Below are positions 1 through 7,199 of a stretch of DNA of 16,514 bases, piece after piece (positions within the stretch are counted from its first letter, which is position 1; each line of letters opens with the position of its first letter). Both the position numbers and the translations under genes were made by a program. This DNA comes from CAZAKZ01 sp964485695 (GTDB lineage: Bacteria > Planctomycetota > JAFGQW01): assembly GCA_964485695.1 (NCBI GenBank), contig CAZAKZ010000125.1, forward strand, positions 1 through 16,514, written 5' to 3'. The notes beneath the pieces were generated by a model that saw only the letters and a program-made list of their open reading frames with translations, had not been told where the DNA came from and made no database searches.

Positions 1-420
1 GTCAGACCGAAAAAGAAGGGGTCAAGTGTCTACCTGACGACTGAATACTTACCTCTGACACTGGTCGGTTGTGGCGGCCTTCAACAGCTTTCCGGAGTTT
101 ACGGTTCCTCCGGCGGGGCGATCTTTTCCAACATCAACTATCCCAGCCTCTTGAACCCGACGATGGAGCACGAGATCACTATTGAACGGAAGGACCTGGA
201 AATCCTGGGGCCGGTGACCAGCCAGGCATGTTCCTATCAGGTCCTGGGCTTTTTCGGCACGGGCAACGCCGGATATGAAATGCTCCTCCAGGCGGCCCGG
301 GACAAGGGCGCGGACGGTGTCATGAACGTGGCCGTGGACACCAAGCTCGACTACTACGTGTTCGGTGCGTATTCCAAGGTCACCACCACCCTGTACGGCA
401 CGGCCTACAAGTACAAATAG
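1..420 (+). CDS. small TRL-like lipoprotein (5' end outside window or disrupted)
   Basis: The frame is open from the first base to the TAG at 418-420. Codons 21-24 (61-72) read LVGC followed by GG, a clean lipobox, so the mature protein probably starts at Cys (70-72) and is a lipid-anchored envelope protein of about 116 residues. TTG at 151 is the first common start codon in frame, but using it would discard the lipobox. The stretch before the lipobox is a poor signal peptide: few hydrophobic residues after an RPKKK cluster. It is encoded by sequence resembling a dispersed repeat, so the true start is either upstream or has been replaced. The body (SQACSYQVLGFFGTGN, then ARDKGADGVMNVAVDT) resembles TRL-like small lipoproteins: Cys-containing strand, Gly-rich turn, helix, 'GADxxxNVxVD' strand. 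Family assignment is from memory of pattern. No function is known to me. Two more small lipoproteins follow on the same strand. Confidence 0.6.
   Translation, partial: VRPKKKGSSVYLTTEYLPLTLVGCGGLQQLSGVYGSSGGAIFSNINYPSLLNPTMEHEITIERKDLEILGPVTSQACSYQVLGFFGTGNAGYEMLLQAARDKGADGVMNVAVDTKLDYYVFGAYSKVTTTLYGTAYKYK
10..61. repeat. possible REP-like dispersed repeat
   Basis: An A-rich start (AAAAAGAAGGGGTCAAG) leads into GTGTC (26-30), and GACAC follows at 57-61, giving a loose inverted pair around TACCTGACGACTGAATACTTACCTCT. Its base composition differs from the genes nearby. The 'GGGGTCAAGTGTC' style resembles REP-type elements associated with RAYT transposases, but no second full copy is in this window. 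The 11-mer GAATACTTACC (43-53) recurs inverted at 15592-15602. Confidence 0.3.
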
Positions 421-431
421 AAATAACTAGG

Positions 432-437
432 TATAAA
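432..437 (+). promoter_or_regulatory. candidate -10 hexamer TATAAA
   Basis: TATAAA lies in a short AT-rich patch just after the first gene's stop codon, within otherwise GC-rich DNA. It could drive the second and third lipoprotein genes. No convincing -35 box is visible 16-18 bases upstream. The predicted transcript would contain the hairpin at 495-542 before the likely translation start. Confidence 0.25.
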
Positions 438-482
438 CAGGACCGTACAGACAGGTCCAAGCGAACAACAACACGTTCACCG

Positions 483-1031
483 TTGAAAACCAAAAGGGCC
501 CTGCACGCTCGCACATTCGATGCAATTCGACTGCAGGGCCCTCTTGTCCGTACAACCCTCACAAACCGAGTGCTCCTCGCCCTTGTCTGCTCTTTCCCCC
601 TTTTCTCCTCCGGCTGCAATTTACGGGAACTCCCCAAATCCTATTTCATAACGCCGGCACGGTACGTCAATGCAGGCATGCTGAAAGAGAACGAAACCCT
701 GGAAGTGGTTCAGAAAATCGATGAGGTCTTCACGTTCGGCCGGGCGCACGTGGAAGGGGTGTATTCCAAGGACTACTACTTGAACTTCGAAATCAACAGA
801 CAGATCGACCAGGCCATCACCCGGGCCGGCGCGGATGCCATCACGAACGTGGAGATGACCTACAGCGATCTCCAGTTTCCAAACGGCCTGACCCTGAGCA
901 TTCCCGTCAAGACCAACCTGATCAAGTTTCTCAACGGATGGATCGGGGTACCCGTCCTGGGTGTCTACCTGCACGTGGTCCTGATTTCCCTGAAAGGGGA
1001 CCTGGTGAAAATCCGTGATGTCAAGGCTTGA
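483..1031 (+). CDS. small lipoprotein, function unknown
   Basis: The longest common-start frame is 182 residues from TTG 483. A lipobox FSSGC places the lipidated Cys at residue 45, preceded by the hydrophobic run VLLALVCSFPLF. GTG at 570 would give a 15-residue signal just before that Cys and leave the hairpin at 495-542 in the leader. Neither start has a clear Shine-Dalgarno site, so the start is uncertain. The mature part contains 'RAGADAITNVEM' and ends with hydrophobic strands (VPVLGVYLHVVLISLKGDLVKI). This motif order, GAD-x-x-x-N-V then a C-terminal strand with GxLV, recurs in the genes on either side, suggesting three diverged copies of one small lipoprotein fold. The next gene overlaps its 3' end by 14 bases, so the two are probably translationally coupled. 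No specific function is recognised. Confidence 0.7.
   Translation: MKTKRALHARTFDAIRLQGPLVRTTLTNRVLLALVCSFPLFSSGCNLRELPKSYFITPARYVNAGMLKENETLEVVQKIDEVFTFGRAHVEGVYSKDYYLNFEINRQIDQAITRAGADAITNVEMTYSDLQFPNGLTLSIPVKTNLIKFLNGWIGVPVLGVYLHVVLISLKGDLVKIRDVKA
495..542 (+). promoter_or_regulatory. 11-bp perfect hairpin in leader or 5' coding region
   Basis: AGGGCCCTGCA (495-505) and TGCAGGGCCCT (532-542) are perfect inverted repeats around a 26-base loop. The loop contains ATTCGA twice (515-520 and 525-530). There is no U-run after it, so a simple intrinsic terminator is unlikely. If translation of the next gene starts at GTG 570, the hairpin lies in its leader. If it starts at TTG 483, the hairpin lies inside the coding sequence. 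Confidence 0.5.
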
Positions 1032-1398
1032 AATCTCGTACCGGCCCGGCCTGCTGGCCACTGTCCTCCTGGCCACTGTCCTCCTGGCCGGATGCTATGC
1101 TCCTTACTCCAAGCAGGCAATGCCCATGCGTCTCTATTCCGAAGACCAGGCCCATACCCTGGGTCTGTGTCTCGACAGACGCGTGGAGCTGTCCGGATCG
1201 GGATTCCGGCTCTTCACCTGGCCGCTGAACATGCCGTCGTCCGTGGATCTGGTCGAAGACCTCATCACCCGCCATCAGGCCCAGGGCATCGCCAACCTGG
1301 AGGTGGATTTTCACGAGTGGACGATCCTGCAGATCATCTCGTTTCCCACGGTGACGGTGTCGGGGAATCTGGTGCTTCGGAAGGGCGGGACGGAATAA
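1018..1398 (+). CDS. small lipoprotein with tandem-repeat signal peptide
   Basis: ATG 1018 gives 126 residues. GTG at 1015 is directly in front, but ATG is the better start. The signal peptide GLLATVLLATVLLAGC is a textbook lipoprotein signal with lipobox LAGC and lipidated Cys at residue 26. Its hydrophobic core is encoded by a 15-bp unit repeated almost 2.5 times. The mature chain includes 'HQAQGIANLEVDFHEW' and ends 'VTVSGNLVLRKG', matching the NVxVD and GxLVK pattern of the two genes upstream. It begins inside the previous gene (14-base overlap), so it should be co-expressed with it. It ends 31 bases before a convergent gene, with a small hairpin between. Probably an envelope protein. No pathway can be assigned. 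Confidence 0.75.
   Translation: MSRLEISYRPGLLATVLLATVLLAGCYAPYSKQAMPMRLYSEDQAHTLGLCLDRRVELSGSGFRLFTWPLNMPSSVDLVEDLITRHQAQGIANLEVDFHEWTILQIISFPTVTVSGNLVLRKGGTE
1054..1089 (+). repeat. 15-bp tandem repeat in signal peptide coding region
   Basis: CTGGCCACTGTCCTC occurs at 1054-1068 and again at 1069-1083, followed by a partial third copy CTGGCC (1084-1089). Each unit encodes five residues of the hydrophobic core, so loss or gain keeps the reading frame. Confidence 0.8.
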
Positions 1399-1403
1399 TC
1401 CCC

Positions 1404-1421
1404 TTGACAGCCTGTGGATAA
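1404..1421 (-). repeat. 18-bp inverted repeat copy A, contains DnaA-box consensus
   Basis: TTGACAGCCTGTGGATAA here is the exact reverse complement of 15475-15492. On the minus strand it reads TTATCCACA, the consensus DnaA box, followed by GGCTGTCAA. It lies between two convergent genes. Confidence 0.75.
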
Positions 1422-1430
1422 ACTGGCTGT
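1407..1430. terminator. weak hairpin between convergent genes
   Basis: ACAGCC (1407-1412) pairs perfectly with GGCTGT (1425-1430) around a 12-base loop. It sits in the 31-base gap between convergent stop codons and touches the TAA of the minus-strand gene. A bidirectional terminator role is possible from position, but the stem is short and there is no T-run. Confidence 0.3.
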
Positions 1431-2728
1431 TACCGCTTCAGCAGCTTGACGTCGTTCCCCGTCTCGAGGAGTTCGCCCACGACTTTCCCGTTGATGGTGT
1501 GCTGAACGAGTGCACCGACGCGCACTCTGGGTGAGGTCAAGAACTCCACGGTTCCGGATGCGGAGCGCCACCTCATGCAATGGTAGAGGCTCCCGGCGAT
1601 GCGCAACGTCTCTTCACCGACCCGCACCGCCACGTGGCGGTCCAGATAATCTCCCCCGAGGAATCCGAGGTCGTAAGTGCGCACACCCGCCTTCGTGTAC
1701 TTCCCTCGCCGCCACATCTGGACCTGGAGGGTGACCTCGGTTCGATTGCAGTCCTGGACGATCTCACGCCAGCGTTTCCCCGAATTCGGATCCCTCCACA
1801 CCGCAAAGTCGCCGGGTCTGGCCTCGAGGTAGGCCGCGGCCACAGGATTGGGGGGTAGGGGCCGGGCCTGGACCGGGGATTGACCTGACTTCTTCCCCGC
1901 CGCCGTGCCGGCGGCCGCACCTTTCCCGGCACCACTGTCCTCCGCTCCACCCTTCCAAGCGAACCGGAGCACCCGTCGGAACAGACGGTTACCGATGCGG
2001 TACTGGACCAGCCCGAGGATGGGTACCTCAGGGCAGAAGTTCTTGGTGGGGCCGGGGAGTCCCTCGAAGTCCCTGCTGATTCTGAGCGTGGCGAACCGCC
2101 CCATGGAGGTGCGGATCGTCTCCTTTCCAAAGGCGTTCTCCTTCTGGATTCGCGCCGGCATTTCAGGACCGTAATCGAGGTAATTCAGGGTTCTTTGCTC
2201 GAATCCGATGACCCTTCCCCTGAGTAAATGCTCGACGACCACGATGTAGCGGGGGGCGGAGACGGACTTGACCACCCATCGCTCCTGGTCGTGGTGAGGC
2301 CTCTTCCCGGGCGTGGTATAGAGAACCCATGCGCCGACCTCCGACCGTTTGAGGCTGGCATACGAGGGATGCCTGTCCACTCGGATCTTCTTCAGGTCGC
2401 CAAAGGATCCGGGAGCTGCCTTGACGAAGCCCGTGACCGGTTCGGGTTTCTTCCTGTTCCGTCCTCTCTTGCTCTTTCGCTTTGAGCCGGACTTGTTTTC
2501 CCCTCCCCGGAACTGCGAGGATCCGTGCTCGACCTTATCCACCGCGTTTTTATTGAAACGCATGGTGCCCATCGAGGACTTGATCACCACCCACTCCCGG
2601 CTGTCCTCGAGGAGCTTGCCGGTAAAGGCGGAGCCGTTCTTCAGGACGACCCGATCCTGTGCTTGCGGATCCTGAGCGGGGAGGATCATGAGACATAGAA
2701 ACAGGCCAAGAATCCACCGAATCATCAT
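1430..2728 (-). CDS. exported protein with internally duplicated ~125-residue module
   Basis: The 432-residue protein starts at ATG 2728 (a second ATG follows at once). GGGGAAG lies just upstream as ribosome binding site. Residues 1-24 form a signal peptide (hydrophobic WILGLFLCLMILPA, then QAQ). Residues 25-67 form a small beta domain, 'VVLKNGSAFTGKLL ... GTMRF', of a kind common in Planctomycetota exported proteins. A very basic linker (about 70-97, KSGSKRKSKRGRNRKK) follows. Two related modules then occur at about 127-257 and 305-424: each has a 'GxETIR/GEETLR' strand, a central Cys (FC, HC), and a closing segment with 'LVQYRIGN' or 'LVQHTING'. An Ala/Gly/Pro linker separates them. No catalytic motif is recognised. 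It is the last gene of the minus-strand block, 157 bases after HEAT-1, and probably acts in the periplasm or at the cell surface. Confidence 0.75.
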   Translation of the reverse strand: MMIRWILGLFLCLMILPAQDPQAQDRVVLKNGSAFTGKLLEDSREWVVIKSSMGTMRFNKNAVDKVEHGSSQFRGGENKSGSKRKSKRGRNRKKPEPVTGFVKAAPGSFGDLKKIRVDRHPSYASLKRSEVGAWVLYTTPGKRPHHDQERWVVKSVSAPRYIVVVEHLLRGRVIGFEQRTLNYLDYGPEMPARIQKENAFGKETIRTSMGRFATLRISRDFEGLPGPTKNFCPEVPILGLVQYRIGNRLFRRVLRFAWKGGAEDSGAGKGAAAGTAAGKKSGQSPVQARPLPPNPVAAAYLEARPGDFAVWRDPNSGKRWREIVQDCNRTEVTLQVQMWRRGKYTKAGVRTYDLGFLGGDYLDRHVAVRVGEETLRIAGSLYHCMRWRSASGTVEFLTSPRVRVGALVQHTINGKVVGELLETGNDVKLLKR

Positions 2729-2807
2729 TGCTTCCCCAGTCAGGAAACATAATCCTCTGACCGACGATTTCGCCGGACAGACTCCTAGAGTGCCTATCCC
2801 GGATATC

Positions 2808-2853
2808 GGAATATCTCCATGAATACCAAATGGCTCATAGCACGAGGAATATC
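2808..2853. repeat. 8-bp direct repeats in intergenic region
   Basis: GGAATATC occurs at 2808-2815 and 2846-2853 in the gap between HEAT-1 and the duplicated-module gene. ATCTCCA (2813-2819) and TGGAGAT (2855-2861) form an inverted pair over the same stretch. This could be an operator or a weak stem-loop. It is suggestive only. Confidence 0.2.
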
Positions 2854-2885
2854 CTGGAGATGGCGATCTCTTTGTGTCCCCCCGG

Positions 2886-4895
2886 CTACCACCGGAGTCG
2901 GATCACGAGATCCACGGGCGGCGTGGCCACCGAGAAATTATGCCCTGCGGCGATGCGGCTCAGCGGAGGAAGGCTCTCCAGGTTCCCGGCAAGGCCCACG
3001 GCCTCGGCCACAAAGGCCCGGCTCAGAACGGGATTTTTCCGCGAGTCCATGTAGTGGAGGAGGGGCTCCAGGGTCTCCTTCAGACCGAGGGCGCTGAAGG
3101 CGAGAGCCGCACCGAGGGCGATACGCTCCGGCTGATTCCGGGTCCGCTGGAACCGGGGAATCATCTTCATGCCCGTGGTCGGATCTGCCAGGAGTGCGAA
3201 TCCCTGAACCGTGTTTTGAAGCACCCAGTTATCACGGGCTGCGACCACGGTGTCCCTCGCAACGGGGTATGCCGGCCTGTGGCGAAGCATGCCGAGCCCC
3301 TGGATCAGGTAGGCCTGCGAGACCGGGTCGGAAGTTTTCTGCACGGCCTCGAGGAGGAACGTGCCGGCCAGGGGATCCCCCGTCATGCCCAGGGCCAGGG
3401 CCAGGGCGCCCCGAAGACGCGGGTTTCGCTTCTCGGCTGCGAACATCAGAGCCAGGTTCCGGGCGATCCTACCATTCGGATCCCCCCGGCGAGCGAGGAT
3501 CCCCAGGCCGAGGGCCGAGAATCCCTTCACCTCCAGAGATCCCCTGGACAGCAATCGTACCAGGATCCCGGCATCCTTCACCGTGCCGAGACTTCCCAGG
3601 GCCAGGGCCGCCAGCCCACGCTCGCGCGGCCCCCGGTATTTCTCCACCCGACGCCGGATCAGGGTGCGAAACAGACCGCGCATCTTCTTGCGGGGCCCCT
3701 CCAGCTTTTCTATTCGGAGCATTTCCTGGTTGAGGAACCGGCCCTGGGCACTCTCCTCCCTGGGTGTGAGGCGCTTCTCTGCCTTGTCCCTCTGGAATTT
3801 ATTCACCGCCTCCCTGAGCTGGTTCCCTTCCGGTGTCTCGTAGGGAAACGCTGCAACCGCCAGGACCGCGGCGGCCTGGACATCCGGGTGCTTTGCCTCC
3901 AGGGCTCGGGCCAGGTAATTCAGGGCGCTGGTGAGGCCCGTCCTTCCCAGGGCCGTGACGGCCAGGCAGCGGAGTGACGGGCTCTCCTTGCCGTGCAGCG
4001 CCAGTGCGGCCAGCTCCGGCACCGTCTTCTCCGCACCGATGAGACCCAGGGCGACCACCGCTCCCATGCGGATTACATCGGGGAGCTTCCTCCGGCGCAC
4101 GGCCATGCTGAGGAGGTCGTGCGTCTTCTGCTCGTTCTTCAGCAGACCCAGCGACAGCGCGGCCAGGCCGCGAAGCCGGTGCGGGATACGGCTCAATCCC
4201 ACCCGCTTCTTGCCCCGTTCTCCTCCGTTCAGGATGGCCTCGAGCGTAGGCCTCGCCCGCGAATCCCCGATCATGCCCAGAGCGAGGACCACCATCTCGC
4301 GCACGGTCCGGTCCGGATCTCCGACCCTGTCGAGGAGGGGCTTGACCGCCTCGGAATCCTTCAGATGCCCCAGGGCAAAGAGAGCGGATATACTCAGCTG
4401 CCGGTCCCGATTCGCGGCCGCCTTGAGGAGGAAGGGCAGGAGTTTCTCCCGGCGCCGCCGGAGAAACGCCTCCACTTTGTCCCGGAGGGAACGCTTTTCC
4501 GCGCCGAGATCCACGGTGCCGCCCGGCCCCGAGATCCAGCTCGAAAGGGCGAACCGCTGGTGAACCGCCAGATAGCGATCCTTGTTGTGGAACCACCAGT
4601 TTTCCCAGGTGATGCCGCGAACGGTGGCGGGCTCTGGATACCGGTCCCGCACGATACGGCCCACGGAAGGCGAGGAGGGGGCCTTGCCGGGGATGCGACT
4701 CCTGGGCAGCTTGGGCTTCCCGGGTGTTGGTTCGGGTTCCTTCTTCTTGCCGGGAACGGGCAGACCGAAAGGTTCCCGGGATTGACCCGTTCCCGTATCG
4801 GCGGCGGCCAGGACCAGGATCAAGAGCAGCACCTTAAGCGCTCTGCACTGCCGGAAGGCCACGAGAATACCCAACAGGGGCGTGTGTTCGTGCAT
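2886..4895 (-). CDS. HEAT-1: exported HEAT-repeat protein
   Basis: I chose ATG 4895 (669 residues) because GGAG lies 8 bases upstream. GTG 4913 would add six residues without a well-spaced site. Residues 19-35 form the hydrophobic core of a signal peptide (ALKVLLLILVLAAADTG). A Lys/Pro-rich linker follows, then WENWWFHNK at 97-105. About six HEAT repeats come next, each with a second helix such as 'VVLALGMIGD' or 'AALSLGLL'. A charged insert without repeats (around EKRLTPREES to KMRGLF) interrupts the array. About six more repeats follow. The last 45 residues, from SRAFVAEAVG to VIRLRW, align without gaps to HEAT-2 and HEAT-3. HEAT solenoids are protein-binding scaffolds, so an extracytoplasmic binding or assembly role is inferred. 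It follows HEAT-2 by 88 bases, with a hairpin between. The partner is unknown. Confidence 0.85.
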   Translation of the reverse strand: MHEHTPLLGILVAFRQCRALKVLLLILVLAAADTGTGQSREPFGLPVPGKKKEPEPTPGKPKLPRSRIPGKAPSSPSVGRIVRDRYPEPATVRGITWENWWFHNKDRYLAVHQRFALSSWISGPGGTVDLGAEKRSLRDKVEAFLRRRREKLLPFLLKAAANRDRQLSISALFALGHLKDSEAVKPLLDRVGDPDRTVREMVVLALGMIGDSRARPTLEAILNGGERGKKRVGLSRIPHRLRGLAALSLGLLKNEQKTHDLLSMAVRRRKLPDVIRMGAVVALGLIGAEKTVPELAALALHGKESPSLRCLAVTALGRTGLTSALNYLARALEAKHPDVQAAAVLAVAAFPYETPEGNQLREAVNKFQRDKAEKRLTPREESAQGRFLNQEMLRIEKLEGPRKKMRGLFRTLIRRRVEKYRGPRERGLAALALGSLGTVKDAGILVRLLSRGSLEVKGFSALGLGILARRGDPNGRIARNLALMFAAEKRNPRLRGALALALGMTGDPLAGTFLLEAVQKTSDPVSQAYLIQGLGMLRHRPAYPVARDTVVAARDNWVLQNTVQGFALLADPTTGMKMIPRFQRTRNQPERIALGAALAFSALGLKETLEPLLHYMDSRKNPVLSRAFVAEAVGLAGNLESLPPLSRIAAGHNFSVATPPVDLVIRLRW

Positions 4896-4953
4896 GGAAA
4901 TCACTCCGGGCACTCCCCTATCCAGACCATGATGCCAACCTCTACCGGTAGTA

Positions 4954-4978
4954 TAGCCTGGACGCTCAAGCCAGGCTA
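4954..4978. terminator. 8-bp perfect hairpin between HEAT-2 and HEAT-1
   Basis: TAGCCTGG (4954-4961) and CCAGGCTA (4971-4978) pair perfectly around a 9-base loop, five bases beyond the HEAT-2 stop codon in the direction of transcription. No T-run follows. It could be a partial terminator, an attenuator or an mRNA-stabilising 3' structure that sets the HEAT-2 to HEAT-1 expression ratio. Confidence 0.45.
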
Positions 4979-4983
4979 CGCCC

Positions 4984-7035
4984 CTACCATTTCAGGTCCA
5001 CCACCCGGTCCACCGGCCCGATCCTGAGGAGGAAGTTCTGCCCCGTGGTGATCCTGGAGAGCGGTGTGGGATCCCGCAGGTCCGAAGCGATGCCGATGCC
5101 CTCGGCGATGAAGGCCCGCGCCGCGGTCGGCCTGGCGGACGCGGTCAGGTAGTTGACCAGGACGGCGAGGACATCCCGCCCTCCCAGGAAGGCCAGACCG
5201 GTGCCCACCGCGATCTGCTCCCGGGTGTCCTTGCTGGCGAAGAGGATGCTCTTCAGGTAACGCACCTCGTCCTCCCCCCCGATGAGGCCGAGACCCAGGG
5301 CTGAATTCTGGATTTCCTCCAGATCCCTGGCCCTGGCCAGTTCCCTGGCGACCCGATGCGCTGCACTCCGATCCCCGAGCAGGCCGAGGGCGGTGGCCGC
5401 GTATCCGCGCAGGCTCGGCGCAGTGTCGCGGCCCAGGGAGGCGGTGAGTTCCCGACGCACCTCGAGGTCCGCCGCCAGCCCCAAAGACAGGAACAGGGCG
5501 CCGCGCAGGCCGGGATCTCGAGTTCCGGCCAGGTGTTTTCTGAGGAGTTTGACGAGGGGTGCGGCTTTCTTCGGATGATTGCGTGCCAGGATGCCCAGGC
5601 CCAGGGCGGCAAATCCCTTGACCGCGTGCCTCCCGTGAACCAGGCCTCGCCCCACGACCTCGGCGTCCTGGATCTCCCCCACCTGGCCGAGTGAAACTGC
5701 GGCAAAGGCACGCACTGCGTTGTCCGCGTCCTTCGTGAGGAGTTGCCGGAGTGCGGTCCGGAGCCGCTTCCATACAGCCGCCTCGGCCGCCCGCTCCCGC
5801 TCCACGGCAGTGCGCACTTCCTCGATGTAGGTGACCAGCGCTGCCCGGGCAAAGTCGGAAAGATCCGCATCGCCGGAGGCGTTCAATCTCGCCCTGGCGC
5901 TGCGGATGTTCTCCAGGAGGACGGCCTGGCGCGGAAAGGCCCCAAGGGCCAGCACGGCCGACCGACGCACCTCGGAGGCCCGGTCCCGCATCAGGCGATG
6001 GAGGGGGTCCAGAACCCCGGCATCCCCCTGATAACCGAGGGCCGTCGCCACCAGGGCCCGCTCGGTGGTGCCACACCAGGAAGCCCGGAGTGCCCGGGAC
6101 AGGATTCCCCTGGACTCCGCGTCGGGGATCAGGCCGACGGCGAGAAGGGCGGCACCCCGTACCTCTCGCGGAGTGGTGGTGTTCAAGGCCGTTCGCTTCA
6201 GAACACCGAGGACGTCGGCATCTCCGAGAAGGCCGAGGCCGAGGGCCGCAAGACCCCGGATCCGATTCGTGGCCCGCCGCTTCTTCAAGTCCCCTGTCCC
6301 CGGCAATCGCCCCTTCACCACTTCCATGAGGACCGGTACTGCCCGGACGTCTCCGGTCATGCCCAGGGCCGTGACCGCCGTCTCTCGAACCTCCAGGTCG
6401 GGATCGGACAGGGCGCGAATCAGATCCGGCAGGACCTCCCGCTCCGCAAGGAAACCGAGGGCATACGCGCTGGCCACCCGGAGGGCGGTGCGGCTGTGGG
6501 CCACGTTATTCCTCAATGCCGGAAGCAAGATCTCCGAACGCACGCGCCTGTAGATCTCCGAATCGCTGGTGGCCTCCGGGTGGTCGAGCCCCGGGAAGGG
6601 CCACGAGGCCCCGGCCCGGAAATCGCCGGCACGCGGCCGCTTGCCCGTGGCGAGAAACCGCTCCTTGTTCCACTCCCACCAGACCTCCCACCGGGCCGTG
6701 ATCCGGGCGGAAGCGCTCGTCCGTCTGACGTGACGGGAAAAACCGCCCGGCACCGGAGAGCGACCGGAGCGGGGTGGGGAACCGGCGGTGGGTCCGGTCG
6801 TGGAGGTCCCCCTCGGTCCGGGATCGGGCACCGGTGGGGAGGGCTGTGAGGGATTGGACGGTTCCACCCCGCGGCCGCCCGGGAGGACGAGGCCGTAGGG
6901 GCCCGTGTAATACGGAGGCTTGCGGTTGCTGCCCTGCGATGGCATCCTCGAAGCCTGTCCTGCGGAGCTGTCCGCGCCCAGACCCAGGAGCACGACTGCC
7001 CATGCAAGGCCCACGATCGAACTGAAGTATTTCAT
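4984..7035 (-). CDS. HEAT-2: exported HEAT-repeat protein
   Basis: I chose ATG 7035 (683 residues) because GGAG lies 7 bases upstream and it places a signal peptide (FSSIVGLAWAVVLLGLG, cleavage near SAGQA) at the N-terminus. The longer frame to 7104 adds unlikely sequence. The mature protein opens with a long Pro/Gly/Ser linker, then WEVWWEWNK at 116-124. The first HEAT block contains repeats such as 'AVTALGMTGD' and 'AALGLGLLGD'. A charged alpha-helical insert (NIRSARARLN to AVERERAAEA) and a second HEAT block (GFAALGLGIL, YAATALGLLGD) follow. The last 45 residues (ARAFIAEGIG to VVDLKW) match the other two HEAT proteins. Same architecture as HEAT-1 and HEAT-3, so I infer an exported scaffold or receptor. 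The preceding phosphoesterase gene is 147 bases away on the same strand. Confidence 0.85.
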   Translation of the reverse strand: MKYFSSIVGLAWAVVLLGLGADSSAGQASRMPSQGSNRKPPYYTGPYGLVLPGGRGVEPSNPSQPSPPVPDPGPRGTSTTGPTAGSPPRSGRSPVPGGFSRHVRRTSASARITARWEVWWEWNKERFLATGKRPRAGDFRAGASWPFPGLDHPEATSDSEIYRRVRSEILLPALRNNVAHSRTALRVASAYALGFLAEREVLPDLIRALSDPDLEVRETAVTALGMTGDVRAVPVLMEVVKGRLPGTGDLKKRRATNRIRGLAALGLGLLGDADVLGVLKRTALNTTTPREVRGAALLAVGLIPDAESRGILSRALRASWCGTTERALVATALGYQGDAGVLDPLHRLMRDRASEVRRSAVLALGAFPRQAVLLENIRSARARLNASGDADLSDFARAALVTYIEEVRTAVERERAAEAAVWKRLRTALRQLLTKDADNAVRAFAAVSLGQVGEIQDAEVVGRGLVHGRHAVKGFAALGLGILARNHPKKAAPLVKLLRKHLAGTRDPGLRGALFLSLGLAADLEVRRELTASLGRDTAPSLRGYAATALGLLGDRSAAHRVARELARARDLEEIQNSALGLGLIGGEDEVRYLKSILFASKDTREQIAVGTGLAFLGGRDVLAVLVNYLTASARPTAARAFIAEGIGIASDLRDPTPLSRITTGQNFLLRIGPVDRVVDLKW

Positions 7036-7170
7036 CCCCATTCTCCACGTCCCGGAGTGATTCGAACGAACAATGACTAATGCGATCCAGGAGCAATACT
7101 CCATGCTTCGGAATCTGGTGGTCGTATCTGAAATCCCTGGAATGACGTGAAAATTTTTCCGGCGTGAATT

Positions 7171-7199
7171 CCCTGACGGGGACTACTTCCCGTTCAGGG
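7171..7199 (-). terminator. hairpin at the end of the phosphoesterase gene
   Basis: CCCTGACGGG (7171-7180) pairs with CCCGTTCAGGG (7189-7199) with one bulged base and an 8-base loop. The stem includes the last codons of the phosphoesterase, and its stop codon lies in the loop. On the minus strand an A5T4 tract follows about a dozen bases later. It is a possible weak terminator before HEAT-2. Confidence 0.3.

Noticed and set aside
380..637. 85-codon minus-strand frame over the first intergenic region
   Set aside because: Arg-rich, with no motif. It covers the hairpin and the lipoprotein signal region and lacks a convincing ribosome site.
961..971. GTGTCTACCTG also found at 26-36, as a second copy of the left-end repeat
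   Set aside because: The match stops after 11 bases and lies inside lipoprotein coding sequence. It is probably chance.
1404..1421. DnaA box as sign of a replication origin
   Set aside because: Only single boxes occur at each site, with no cluster, AT-rich unwinding region or dnaA/dnaN neighbours.
3370..3415. Repeated GCCAGGGCC-type units as a CRISPR or satellite repeat
   Set aside because: They are codon-level echoes of the Leu-Ala-Leu helices in HEAT repeats, without regular spacing or spacers.
4976..6076. 366-codon minus-strand frame overlapping HEAT-2 in another frame
   Set aside because: Gly/Arg/Pro-rich frame-shifted reading of the HEAT-2 gene, with no independent support.
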